64,000 nt of DNA from Patulibacter sp. SYSU D01012. Its GTDB lineage: Bacteria; Actinomycetota; Thermoleophilia; Solirubrobacterales; Solirubrobacteraceae. The position numbers and the translations under genes were made by a program. Positions 9,207-17,978 of this stretch are shown here, piece by piece. Each line of letters starts with the position of its first letter. The stretch's first letter is position 1. The notes below the pieces were generated by a model that worked only from the letters and a program-made list of their open reading frames with translations, was not told the DNA's origin and made no database searches. The DNA lies in the NCBI RefSeq assembly GCF_017916475.1, contig NZ_JAFMTB010000001.1, positions 1,076,752-1,140,751 of the forward strand, given 5' to 3'.

Positions 9207-9675
9207 GACTTCTGCGTCTCCGGCCGCCGTGCCCACCGCCCCGGACCTGGCCGCCCACCTGCGGCTGGTGATCGCCCGCTCCGCGCGCCGCCTGCGCCAG
9301 GAGACCACGGGCACGCTGGGCCCCTCGCTCGGCGGCGCGCTGGCCACCATCGACCGCCACGGTCCGCTCACCCCGAGCGAGGTCGCCGCGCGCGAGGGCG
9401 TCCAGCGCCCCTCCGTCACCCGGATGCTGGCCCGCCTGGAGGACGAGGGGCTCGTCGTCCGCGAGCCCGATCCGCACGACCGCCGCTCCTGCCTCGTCCG
9501 CACCACGCCGGACGGCACGCGCCACCTGGAGGAGGTCCGCTCGCAGAAGGACGCGTTCCTCGCGCGGCGCCTGGAGGCCCTGGGCGACGACGAGCGCGCG
9601 GTGCTGGACCGCGCGGCCACCCTGCTCGAGCGGCTGCTCGAGGACCCCGACCCCGAGGAGGACGCCCGCCCTTGA
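9199..9675 (+). CDS. MarR-family transcriptional regulator
   Basis: 158 residues with a winged helix-turn-helix at about 55-115 (GPLTPSEVAAREGVQRPSVTRMLARLEDEGLVVREPDPHDRRSCLVRTTPDG); the DxRRS wing is typical of MarR. Flanking helices form the dimer interface. The start is GTG 9199, supported by the -10 box just upstream. The stop overlaps the MFS exporter start as TTGA, so this is a MarR/exporter pair in which the regulator likely represses both genes until a small molecule binds. Confidence 0.92.
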   Translation: MRTTSASPAAVPTAPDLAAHLRLVIARSARRLRQETTGTLGPSLGGALATIDRHGPLTPSEVAAREGVQRPSVTRMLARLEDEGLVVREPDPHDRRSCLVRTTPDGTRHLEEVRSQKDAFLARRLEALGDDERAVLDRAATLLERLLEDPDPEEDARP

Positions 9676-10943
9676 CCCGCGCGCTCCACCGCACCTTCGA
9701 CTCCCTGCACGTCCCGAACTACCGGCGCTACTTCGCCGGCCAGGTCGTCTCCGTCAGCGGCAACTGGATCCAGAACGTCGCCTCGATGTGGCTGATGGTC
9801 AAGCTCACCGGCGACGGCCTCGCCGTCGGGCTGACCGCAGCGCTGCAGTTCCTCCCGCTCATGCTCTTCGGCGCCTGGGGCGGCCTGCTCGCCGACCGCG
9901 TCGACAAGCGGCGGCTGCTCATCGCCACCCAGGTCGGGCTGACGGTCCCCGCGCTCGTGCTCGCCGCGACGACGTTCGCCGGCGTCGTGACCCCGGCGGT
10001 CATCTACGCGATGGTCTTCCTGCGCGGGACCGCCATGGCGATCGACAACCCCGCCCGGCAGGCCCTGCCGATCGAGCTCGTCGGGCCGGACCGGGTCGTC
10101 AACGCGGTGGCGCTCAACAGCGTCGTCATCCAGTCGGCGCGCATCATCGGGCCGGGCATCGCCGGCGCGCTGATCGCCGTCGTGGGCATCGCCTGGTGCT
10201 TCGTCGTCGACGCGCTCTCGTTCGTCGCGATGATCGTCGCGCTGTGGCGGCTGGACCCCGACGCGATGGGTACCGCGCCGCGCCGCGGCCGCGAGCCGGG
10301 CGCGCTGCGCGAGGGGCTGCGCTACGTCGCGGGGCGCCCGCACCTGCTCATCCCGCTGGGGATGATGAGCGTCGTCGGCCTGCTGGCCTACAACTTCCAG
10401 ATCGTCCTGCCGCTGATGGCGCACGACACGTGGCGCGGCACCGCCACCACGTTCACCGTGCTGACGATGACGATGGCCGTCGGGTCCGTCGTAGGGGCGC
10501 TCGTGGCCGGCAACCGCCGCGAGATCCGCCCCCGGCTGCTCGTCGGGGCCGCCACCCTGTTCGGCGCCTTCCAGCTCGCCGCCGCGTTCGCCCCGACGCT
10601 CGGGCTGCAGATCGTCCCGCTTGTCCTCCTCGGCATGGCGTCCGTGACGTTCTCGGCCGGCGTGAACTCGACGCTGCAGCTGCAGGTCGACCCCGCGATG
10701 CGCGGCCGCGTCATGGCGCTCTACTCGCTCGTCTTCCTCGGCTCGACGCCGATCGGGGCGCCGCTCGTCGGCTGGATCGCCGGCGCGGCCGGGCCGCGGG
10801 TCGGCATGGCCGTCGGCGGGGCGTCGGCCCTGCTGGCCGCCGCGGGCGCCGCGTGGGCGTACCGCGCGGCCGCGCGACGGCACGGCGCGGGCGCCGACCG
10901 CGGCGCCGCGCCGACGGGCGTGCGCGTCGCCCGGCACGCGTAG
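9672..10943 (+). CDS. MFS exporter, EntS-like
   Basis: 423 residues with about 12 predicted transmembrane helices. The start LHVPNYRRYFAGQVVSVSGNWIQNVASMWLM and the loop GGLLADRVDKRRLLIATQ identify the MFS_3 group (enterobactin-exporter type). RQALPIELVGPDRVVNAVALNSVVIQSARIIGPGIAG is the conserved central segment of this group. The TTG start overlaps the MarR stop. It should export a small toxic molecule or siderophore by proton antiport; the substrate is not visible. Confidence 0.9.
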   Translation: MTRALHRTFDSLHVPNYRRYFAGQVVSVSGNWIQNVASMWLMVKLTGDGLAVGLTAALQFLPLMLFGAWGGLLADRVDKRRLLIATQVGLTVPALVLAATTFAGVVTPAVIYAMVFLRGTAMAIDNPARQALPIELVGPDRVVNAVALNSVVIQSARIIGPGIAGALIAVVGIAWCFVVDALSFVAMIVALWRLDPDAMGTAPRRGREPGALREGLRYVAGRPHLLIPLGMMSVVGLLAYNFQIVLPLMAHDTWRGTATTFTVLTMTMAVGSVVGALVAGNRREIRPRLLVGAATLFGAFQLAAAFAPTLGLQIVPLVLLGMASVTFSAGVNSTLQLQVDPAMRGRVMALYSLVFLGSTPIGAPLVGWIAGAAGPRVGMAVGGASALLAAAGAAWAYRAAARRHGAGADRGAAPTGVRVARHA

Positions 10944-10946
10944 CGG

Positions 10947-10973
10947 CGGCCCGGCGAGCGCCCGCCCGGGCCG
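10947..10973. terminator. Hairpin between convergent genes
   Basis: CGGCCCGG (10947-10954) and CCGGGCCG (10966-10973) pair perfectly across an 11-nt loop in the gap between the MFS gene and the convergent HtaA gene. Terminator role is inferred from place and shape. Confidence 0.4.
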
Positions 10974-11014
10974 GCGCCGACGCGGACGACGGGATGCCGG
11001 GCAGGCGCCGCCGG

Positions 11015-13612
11015 TCAGCGGGCGTCGAGCGTCACCGCGATCGGGTCGAGGACCTGGCCGGCCCGCCAGAACCCGCCGAAGCTCGGGACCGCCTCCTCCA
11101 CCAGCGTCGGCACGACGCCGGACAGCGACACCGCGCCGCCCGCCGTCGCGCGCCCGGCGGTCCGCAGGTCGAGCGTCGCGATCCGCGTGCGCGCCAGCGT
11201 CCCGGGCTTGCCGAACAGGTCCGAGCGGACGGCGCCCTCGAGCGTGCCGACGTCCCCGTCCAGCAGCAGGGTCGGGTCCTGCACGGTGATGAAGAAGAAG
11301 TGCCCGGGGTAGTTGAAGCGGATCCAGCCGCGCGCGGCGATCCGTCCCGTACGGGTCGCGGGGTCGTACGTCGACTCCGTGGCGGCGAAGCGGAACGTGT
11401 CCTCGGCCGCGACGTACCGCGCGCCGTCCCCGGCCTCGAGCGGCGGCTGGCCGTCGCCGCCGCGCACGTAGCGGCGGAACGACGACTGGAACCCCCAGGA
11501 GAGCGTGCCGATCTCGCGCACCGGCCCGCCGTCGGACGCGGGCGCGCCCGGTGCGGCCGCCGCCGTCGGGGCCGTGGTGGTGACGGTCGCCCCCGGGGTG
11601 CCGGCGGTCCCGGCCCGCCGGGCGGTGCTGCGGGCGCGCAGCGCGACGGTGCCGTAGCGCCCCGCGCGCAGGCGGGTGGTGCCCAGCCGGGCGCGCAGCT
11701 CGCGCGTCGCGGTCGCGGTCAGGCGCAGCGTGGCGGTGCGGAGCGCCGCCCGGCCGGACCACGGGTTGACCACGCGACCGCGCACGCCCGTGGCGGTGAA
11801 GACCGTCAGGCGCTCCGTCCCGACGCGGGCGGTGACGCGCACGCGCGTGCCGACCTCGGCGCGCACGTCGCGCAGCACGACCCGCCGGGTGCGTCCGCCG
11901 GCCGTGCGGCGCAGGACGACGGCGCCCGCGGCGTCGGCCCGCGCGAGCGTCCCGATCCGGCCGCCGCGGACGGTCAGCCGGACGCGCCCGCCCCGCGTCG
12001 TCGCGGGCCGCGTGGCGGTCACCCGCACGCCGGCGGCGCGCAGGGCCCGGGCGGCCGGCGCCGCGGCGCGGCGGCGCAGGTCGAGCGTGCCGGCGGTCAG
12101 CGTCGCCGCGCGGGCCGCCGTGGGCGGCACCGGCGCCACGACGGTCGTCACGGTCTCGAGCGGCCCGGCGGCGACGGGTGCGGGCGCATCCAGACCGGCC
12201 GGGGCGGCGGGGTCCGGGGCGCGCGTGTCGCGGCGGAAGACCTGGGTGCCCCAGGTCCCGGCGGGCGTCAGGCGAGTGGCGGCGGAGACGAACGCGACGT
12301 ACCGCCCGTCGCCGCTGATCTGCGGGGCGGTGGCCGCCGCGTCGGTGGTCTCCTCGGCGGCGCCGAGCGTGGCGCGCTCGATCCGCGGGCCGAGCAGGTC
12401 GCGCACGAAGACCTGGTCGTGCGTGGCGCCGGCGTCGGCGTCGAGCGGGCGCAGGTCCGCGGGGGCGACGAACGCGACCTTCGTCCCGTCCGCCGACAGC
12501 GCCGCCGCGTAGGCCGACCCCGCGGGACGCCCCGCCTCGTCGACGACCACGGCGCGCAGCGTGCCGTCGGCCGGGTCCAGGACGTAGACCTGCTGGTCGT
12601 CCGCGTGCGCCTCGGGCACGCCCGCCAGCCGGGCGGTGCCCGGGTCGCTGCTGCCGACGAGGATCCGGGTGCCGTCGGCGCTCAGCGCCTGCGCGGCGGC
12701 CGCCCCGGCGAAGCCGGCGTCGTACGGCCGGCCGTCGGGCCCGACCGACACGCGGCGCGGTCGCGACGCCTCCTCGCGCAGGTCCACCGCGAACACGCCG
12801 TTCGGGCGGTCGGAGGGTTCCCGCGTCGTGTCCGCCAGGCCGTCGAGGTCGCCCGCGCGGCTCGAGAAGACCGCGGTGCGTCCGTCGGCGCTGAGCGCGA
12901 CGCTCTGCGCCGAGTAGTCCGCCGGGCCGCCGTCCGGGCGGGCGTCCAGCAGCCGCTGCGCGCCCGCCGCGCCGAGCGGCCGGTCCAGGTCCCGCACGAC
13001 CGCGTGGGCGTACGCCCCGAGCGCGGCCGCGCCGGGCACGAGCTGGGTGACGTAGGCGACCAGCCGGCCGTCGCCGCTGACGGCGAGCGTCGAGGCCGCG
13101 CCGCCGACGTCGTCCACGGTCCCGTCCGTGACGAGCTCGTTCGTCCCCGTCTCGACGTCGTACCGGTAGACGTCGGCCGTGCCGTCCGTGTCCGCGGGCA
13201 CCAGGCCCTCGTTCGTGCGGAAGACGACGTAGCGGCCGTCCGCGCTGATCCGCGGGGCGGTGGCGCGCTGGGTCGCGGGCGCGCACCCTTCGGTGGTGCA
13301 GCGCGTGCTGATCCGCCGCGTCGTCCCGCGCTGCAGGTCGCGGACGTAGAGCAGGTCGACGGTGCCGCTGACGGCCCCGGGCGCCAGGTTCCGCGCCCGC
13401 GACAGGAAGGCCACGCGCCGCCCGTCCGCGCTCATCGCGGGCGCCGTGCTCTGGGCGTCGCCGAACGGCGCGCGCGCCGGGGATGCGTCGTCGCCGCGCG
13501 AGACGACGACGCTGCGGTCGTCGGTCCCGGCGGCCGTGGCGGCCGGGGCGGCGGCGCCGGCGGCGGCGAGCGCGACGAGCAGGACGAAGGGGACGCGGCT
13601 GGGTGACGGCAC
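11015..13612 (-). CDS. Secreted beta-propeller/HtaA-domain protein
   Basis: 865 residues, exported (signal peptide about 1-28). Residues about 50-480 contain TolB/PD40-like propeller repeats, seen as recurring SADGRRVAFLS, SADGRYVVFRT, SGDGRLVAYVT and SGDGRYVAFVS strands. A middle beta-rich region (about 510-680) is rich in Arg, Thr and Ala. The C-terminal part, about 690-865, is an HtaA-type domain: IGTLSWGFQSSFRRYV ... RYVAAEDTFRFAATESTYDP ... GWIRFNYPGHFFFITVQDP. In corynebacteria such domains bind haemin at the surface. No C-terminal anchor is seen. The GTG start has GGAG upstream. Haem handling is inferred from the family. Confidence 0.85.
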   Translation of the reverse strand: MPSPSRVPFVLLVALAAAGAAAPAATAAGTDDRSVVVSRGDDASPARAPFGDAQSTAPAMSADGRRVAFLSRARNLAPGAVSGTVDLLYVRDLQRGTTRRISTRCTTEGCAPATQRATAPRISADGRYVVFRTNEGLVPADTDGTADVYRYDVETGTNELVTDGTVDDVGGAASTLAVSGDGRLVAYVTQLVPGAAALGAYAHAVVRDLDRPLGAAGAQRLLDARPDGGPADYSAQSVALSADGRTAVFSSRAGDLDGLADTTREPSDRPNGVFAVDLREEASRPRRVSVGPDGRPYDAGFAGAAAAQALSADGTRILVGSSDPGTARLAGVPEAHADDQQVYVLDPADGTLRAVVVDEAGRPAGSAYAAALSADGTKVAFVAPADLRPLDADAGATHDQVFVRDLLGPRIERATLGAAEETTDAAATAPQISGDGRYVAFVSAATRLTPAGTWGTQVFRRDTRAPDPAAPAGLDAPAPVAAGPLETVTTVVAPVPPTAARAATLTAGTLDLRRRAAAPAARALRAAGVRVTATRPATTRGGRVRLTVRGGRIGTLARADAAGAVVLRRTAGGRTRRVVLRDVRAEVGTRVRVTARVGTERLTVFTATGVRGRVVNPWSGRAALRTATLRLTATATRELRARLGTTRLRAGRYGTVALRARSTARRAGTAGTPGATVTTTAPTAAAAPGAPASDGGPVREIGTLSWGFQSSFRRYVRGGDGQPPLEAGDGARYVAAEDTFRFAATESTYDPATRTGRIAARGWIRFNYPGHFFFITVQDPTLLLDGDVGTLEGAVRSDLFGKPGTLARTRIATLDLRTAGRATAGGAVSLSGVVPTLVEEAVPSFGGFWRAGQVLDPIAVTLDAR

Positions 13613-13653
13613 GGCGGACTCCGGTTGGGGTCGACGCAGGCCGACCCAAGGTC

Positions 13654-13682
13654 TTCGGGCACCCGAACTTAGGGTACCCGAA
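13654..13682 (-). promoter_or_regulatory. Twin palindromes upstream of HtaA gene
   Basis: Two 14-bp palindromes lie side by side: TTCGGGCACCCGAA (13654-13667) and TTAGGGTACCCGAA (13669-13682), centres 15 bp apart and about 42-70 bp before the HtaA start. The whole block 13651-13685 can also fold as one long stem (13 of 14 pairs). The TTMGGG/CCCGAA half-sites loosely recall iron-regulator boxes. A pair of dimeric operators for a metal regulator is the preferred reading, not proven. Confidence 0.5.
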
Positions 13683-13729
13683 GACGACGTGCGGCGTGGA
13701 CGCCGTCCCGCCCCCGCCGGCCGTCGGGG

Positions 13730-15220
13730 TCAGCGCGCGCGCCAGAGCCCGCGCGTGAACAGCGCGAGCACGGTGAACAGCTCCAGGCGGCCGAGCAGCA
13801 TGAGGAAGCTCAGGCCGAGCAGGCCGCCGTCGGGCACCGCGGCGTAGGACTCGGCCCCGCCGAGCGCGCCGAGCGCCGGACCGACGTTGAACATGCACGC
13901 CGCCGTGCCGGAGAACGCCGAGAGCAGGTCGAAGCCGCACGCGGCCAGCAGCGCCGTGCCCGCCGTCAGCGCCACGAACGCGACGGCCATGAAGCCGAAG
14001 GCGGCGCGGACGGCGTCGTCCGAGACGGGCTGGCGCCCGATCCGCACGACCACGATGCGCTGCGGCGTGATCTGGCGCTGCACCTCGGCCCGCACGCCGC
14101 CGAAGATCGTCATCCAGCGCCGCACCTTGAAGCCGCCGGTGGTCGACCCGACCATCGCGCCGGACGCCGTCGCGATCAGGACGAGCAGCCGCGCCTCGTC
14201 GCCCCACAGGTCGGGGTCCGCGGTGGTGAAGCCCGTGCCCGTCGTGATCGAGGCGGCGGTGAAGATGCCGTCGAGGACCGTGCCGGGCGCCTCGCTGCCG
14301 TTCGCGCCGACCACGAGCAGCACGCCGACCGCCAGCACGAAGAGCACGTAGGCGCGCAGCTCGGGCCCGTGGACGCCCAGCCCGCGGCGCGTCACCAGGC
14401 GCCACCAGATGACGTAGGAGACGCCCGACGCCAGCATCAGCGCGGTCAGCACGACCTCGACGCCGGGGGAGTCGAACGCGCCCGCGGACGCGGTGCGCGT
14501 GGAGAAGCCGCCGGTCGAGGCGACGGACATCGCGTGGTTGACGGCCTCCCACGGGCTCAGCCCGACGGCCAGCAGCGCCAGGAGGGCGATCAGCGTCACC
14601 GTCAGGTAGATCAGGGCGGTGATCCGCACGGTGTCGCGCATCTGCGGCGCCACCGTCTCCTCCGTCGCGCGGCTGGCCTCGCCGAGCAGCACCCGGCGGG
14701 CCGCGCCGCCCGCCGCCGGCGCGATCGCGACGAGCAGGACGACCAGTCCGACGCCGCCGATCCAGTGGGTCAGCGAGCGCCAGAGCAGGACGGCGTGGGG
14801 CTGGCCGTCGACGTCGAGCAGCGCGGTCGCGCCGGTCGTCGTGATGCCGCTGGTGCCCTCGAAGATCGCCTCGGCCAGGCGCGGCGTCGCGCCGCTCAGG
14901 AGCAGCGGCAGCCCCGCGAAGAGGCTCGTCAGCGTCCACGTCAGCCCGGCGGCCATCAGCCCGTCGCGGCCGGTGGGGGAGGGCATCGCGCGGCCCACCC
15001 AGGTGCGGGAGAGGAGCGCCGCGAGCACGCCGGCCACGGCGGCGGTGATCGCGAAGGCCCCGGCGGCCCGTCCCTCGATCAGGCCGGTGACCGTGCAGAC
15101 GAGCGCCGCGAGCGCGAGCGCCAGGCTGGCCGCCGTCAGCGCGCGGCGCGTCAGCGGACCGACGCGGGCGCCCAGGCGCGGCCCTCGGAACGCCGGCAGG
15201 GTGCGGGCGATGGCGCTCAC
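13730..15220 (-). CDS. trkH: TrkH-family potassium uptake protein
   Basis: 496 residues, all-helical membrane protein. The four selectivity-filter loops of the Trk/Ktr superfamily are present in order: GITTTGATALL, ASTGGFSTRT, ASITTGTGFTTA and CMFNVGPALG. The basic MVGSTTGGFKVRRW segment after loop 3 is also conserved. It forms the K+ pore in the membrane, gated by the TrkA subunit encoded just upstream; the GTG start overlaps the trkA stop as GTGA. Confidence 0.93.
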   Translation of the reverse strand: MSAIARTLPAFRGPRLGARVGPLTRRALTAASLALALAALVCTVTGLIEGRAAGAFAITAAVAGVLAALLSRTWVGRAMPSPTGRDGLMAAGLTWTLTSLFAGLPLLLSGATPRLAEAIFEGTSGITTTGATALLDVDGQPHAVLLWRSLTHWIGGVGLVVLLVAIAPAAGGAARRVLLGEASRATEETVAPQMRDTVRITALIYLTVTLIALLALLAVGLSPWEAVNHAMSVASTGGFSTRTASAGAFDSPGVEVVLTALMLASGVSYVIWWRLVTRRGLGVHGPELRAYVLFVLAVGVLLVVGANGSEAPGTVLDGIFTAASITTGTGFTTADPDLWGDEARLLVLIATASGAMVGSTTGGFKVRRWMTIFGGVRAEVQRQITPQRIVVVRIGRQPVSDDAVRAAFGFMAVAFVALTAGTALLAACGFDLLSAFSGTAACMFNVGPALGALGGAESYAAVPDGGLLGLSFLMLLGRLELFTVLALFTRGLWRAR

Positions 15221-16557
15221 CCTTCGAGCGCCGCGCCGAGCTTCTGCCCGCCGTGGCCCGTCGCGAGCACGAGGGCGATGTCCCCCGGCTCGTAGCGGTC
15301 CACCTGGCCGGGGTACAGGACGTCGTCGCGGCGGACGAGCGCCGTCAGCGCGGTGTCGTGCGGCAGCGACGCCGCGACCGGCCGGCCGCAGAGCTTCGTG
15401 CCGGGCGCGATGCGGTACTCGAGGGCCTCGAGCCCGTCGGCGATCAGCGTGCTCTTCTGCGCGCCGCTGCCGCGCGACGTGCGGATGATGCGCTCGGCGG
15501 CGGCCAGGCGCGGGGCGACGATGCCGTCGACGCCCAGCGCCTCGGCCAGCGGCGCGAACTCCTCGCGCGAGAGGACGGCGAGGACCAGCCCGACGTCCAG
15601 GCGGTCCGCGTGCGTGCAGGCGAGCAGCGTGGCGCGGTCGTCGGCGGCGCACGAGACGAACGCGTCGCAGGCGTCGACGCCGGCCTCGCGCATCGCGGCC
15701 TCGGACGCCCCCTCCTCCCACAGCACCTGGATGGCCCGGTCGTCGAGGACCTCGGCGGCGTCGCGGGCGCGGCGCTCGTCCGGCTCGAGCAGCACGACCT
15801 CGCGGCCGTGGGCCGCCAGGCGCTGGGCCAGGCCGACGCCGATCAGCCCCGCGCCGAAGACGGCGACGCGGTCGACCTTGCGCGCGTTCGGGTCGATCTC
15901 GCGGCAGGCCTCCTTCAGCTGCTCGCGCGGCGCGACGATGACCAGGTGGTCGCCCGGCAGCGGGGTGGTGTCCTTCGTCGCCAGGTGCACGCGGCCGTCG
16001 CGCAGCAGCGCGCCGACCTTGGAGTGGGTGGCGTGCGGACGGGTCGAGACGGCGCGCCGCGCGGCGGGGGAGGCGTCGGTGACCAGGCACTCGGCCAGCG
16101 ACAGGCGCTCGTCGGCGAACGACTCGACGCGCACGGCCCCGCGCACCCGCAGCGCGGACTCCAGGTCGCCCACGGCCGCGAGCTCGGGGGAGACGAGCAG
16201 GTCGATGCCCAGCACGCCGCTGGCGGTGTCCTCGCCCTCGGGGTAGTAGTCGGCGTCGCGCACGCGCGCCATCGTGCGGCCCGCGCCCTGCTCGCGCGCC
16301 AGCAGGCACGAGAGGAGGTTGGTCGCGTCGCTCGCGGTGACGGCGACGAACAGGTCGAAGTCGCCGGCGCCCTGCGCGGCCAGGTCGCGCGGGCTCGCGG
16401 CGTCGGCGCGCTCCAGGCGGACGTCCAGGCCGGCCCGGGTGCGGCGCACGAGCAGGTCGCGGTCCTGGTCGAGCACCACGACCTCGTGGCCCTCGCGCGA
16501 GAGCCGGCCGGCGAGCGACCAGCCGACCTCTCCGGCCCCGACGATCATCGTGCGCAT
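15217..16557 (-). CDS. trkA: TrkA potassium-channel regulatory subunit
   Basis: 446 residues, with two RCK modules in tandem. The first Rossmann fold starts at residue 1 (MIVGAGEVGWSLAGRLSREGHEVVVLDQD), the second near 230 (VAVFGAGLIGVGLAQRLAAHGREVVLLEPD); each is followed by a TrkA-C ligand-binding domain. It is a soluble ring subunit that senses nucleotides and gates TrkH. ATG 16557 is used; an alternative ATG at 16548 would remove three residues. First gene of the trkA-trkH pair, divergent from the antiporter. Confidence 0.93.
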   Translation of the reverse strand: MRTMIVGAGEVGWSLAGRLSREGHEVVVLDQDRDLLVRRTRAGLDVRLERADAASPRDLAAQGAGDFDLFVAVTASDATNLLSCLLAREQGAGRTMARVRDADYYPEGEDTASGVLGIDLLVSPELAAVGDLESALRVRGAVRVESFADERLSLAECLVTDASPAARRAVSTRPHATHSKVGALLRDGRVHLATKDTTPLPGDHLVIVAPREQLKEACREIDPNARKVDRVAVFGAGLIGVGLAQRLAAHGREVVLLEPDERRARDAAEVLDDRAIQVLWEEGASEAAMREAGVDACDAFVSCAADDRATLLACTHADRLDVGLVLAVLSREEFAPLAEALGVDGIVAPRLAAAERIIRTSRGSGAQKSTLIADGLEALEYRIAPGTKLCGRPVAASLPHDTALTALVRRDDVLYPGQVDRYEPGDIALVLATGHGGQKLGAALEG

Positions 16558-16636
16558 CCGCCACACGATGCCGGACGCGCCGGGCGGACGGGCCGCCGCC
16601 GGATGGCGCGAGCCCGCCGCGGGTATCCGGGCCCCG

Positions 16637-17974
16637 GTGCCGCCGCTCCCTGCCGCCCTGTCCACGCCGATCGCGCCGCTGGCGTCCGAGCCCGGGTTCC
16701 ACCCGGGCGAGATCGGCGTGCTGGTCTACCTGCTCGCGGGGATCGGCGTGCTCGTCGCCACGGTCGCGCTGAGCAACCAGGGCGGCCGCACCTACACGTC
16801 CGCCCTCGTCTACCTGGGCGTCGGTCTGCTCGCCGCGGTCGCGATCCCGCTCGTCGGCGGGACGCCGCTCGATCCGATCGCGGACGCGTCGGTCGTCGAG
16901 CACCTGACCGAGGTGGCGGTGATCATCGCGCTCTTCGGCACGGGGCTGGCGGTCGACCGGCCGTTGCACTGGCGAGCGTGGACGCACGCGGCCCGGCTGC
17001 TGCTCGTCGCGATGCCGCTGACGATCGCGGCGATCGCCGTGTTCGGCGCCACCGCGATGGGCCTCTCGCTCGGCGCGGCGATCGTGCTCGGCGCGGCCGT
17101 CTCGCCGACCGACCCGGTGCTGGCCGGCGACCTGGGCATCGGGCCGCCCGGCGAGCCGGACGACGAGGACGCGAGCTTCGCGCTCACCGCCGAGGCGGGG
17201 TTCAACGACGGGCTGGCGTTCCCGTTCATCATGGCCGGCCTGCTCGTCGCCCACCACGGCGACGACGGCGGCGTCCTGACGTGGGCGGCGGCCGACGTGC
17301 TGTGGGGCCTGGGGCTCGGCGTCGTGGTCGGCGGCACCCTCGGGTGGGGCGCGGCGGCGCTCGTCCGTCGGATCCGCGACCGCGGCTACATGCGCGAGTA
17401 CTTCGACGCGTGGGTCTCGCTCGGGGTCGTGCTCACGGTCTACGGGGTGACCGAGGTCGTCGACGCGTACGGGTTCGTCGCCGCGTTCGTCGCCGGGATC
17501 GGCTTCCGCGCCTACGAGCGCGGCCACGAGATGCACGAGGGCGCGCACCGCGGCGCCTCCGTCTTCGAGCGCTTCGGCGAGCTGGCGGTCGTCCTGCTCG
17601 TCGCGTCGTCGCTGACGTTCGACGGCCTGGCCGTGCCCGGCGTGTCGGGGTGGGTCCTGATCGCCCTCGTCGTGCTCGTCATCCGGCCGGCGGCGGGGCT
17701 GATCGGCCTGATCGGCACCCGCATGCCGCTGCGGGAGCGGGCGTTCGTGGCGTTCTTCGGCGTTCGCGGCGTCGGGTCGCTGTACTACGCGAGCTTCGTG
17801 GTGGGGGCCGCGGTGCTGCCCCGCGAGGAGGCCGCGACGGTCCTGTGGACGGTCGTCGGCCTGGCCGTGGTCTCGATCGTCGTCCACGGCCTCGCCTCGG
17901 AGCCGGCGCGGCGGCGCCTGCAGCGGCGCAGCACCGGCGCGCCGGGGTCGCTCGGGGCCGCGTCCGCGGACTGA
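16637..17974 (+). CDS. Na+/H+ antiporter, CPA1 type
   Basis: 445 residues with about 12-13 hydrophobic segments. The signature AAVSPTDPVLAGDLGIG and AEAGFNDGLAFPFIMAGLL are the ion-binding segments of NhaP/CPA1 cation:proton antiporters. Other family marks are GIGFRAYERGHEMH and FFGVRGVGSLYYASFV. GTG 16637 begins a short leader before the first helix. It lies back to back with the Trk K+ uptake genes, suggesting a joint role in ion and pH balance. Confidence 0.9.
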   Translation: MPPLPAALSTPIAPLASEPGFHPGEIGVLVYLLAGIGVLVATVALSNQGGRTYTSALVYLGVGLLAAVAIPLVGGTPLDPIADASVVEHLTEVAVIIALFGTGLAVDRPLHWRAWTHAARLLLVAMPLTIAAIAVFGATAMGLSLGAAIVLGAAVSPTDPVLAGDLGIGPPGEPDDEDASFALTAEAGFNDGLAFPFIMAGLLVAHHGDDGGVLTWAAADVLWGLGLGVVVGGTLGWGAAALVRRIRDRGYMREYFDAWVSLGVVLTVYGVTEVVDAYGFVAAFVAGIGFRAYERGHEMHEGAHRGASVFERFGELAVVLLVASSLTFDGLAVPGVSGWVLIALVVLVIRPAAGLIGLIGTRMPLRERAFVAFFGVRGVGSLYYASFVVGAAVLPREEAATVLWTVVGLAVVSIVVHGLASEPARRRLQRRSTGAPGSLGAASAD

Positions 17975-17978
17975 CCCG

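Noticed and set aside
9189..14939. 1916-residue minus-strand frame
   Set aside because: It runs antisense through the MFS gene and in a wrong frame through HtaA and trkH. Composition is Arg/Gly/Ala-rich with no domain. A shadow of high GC.
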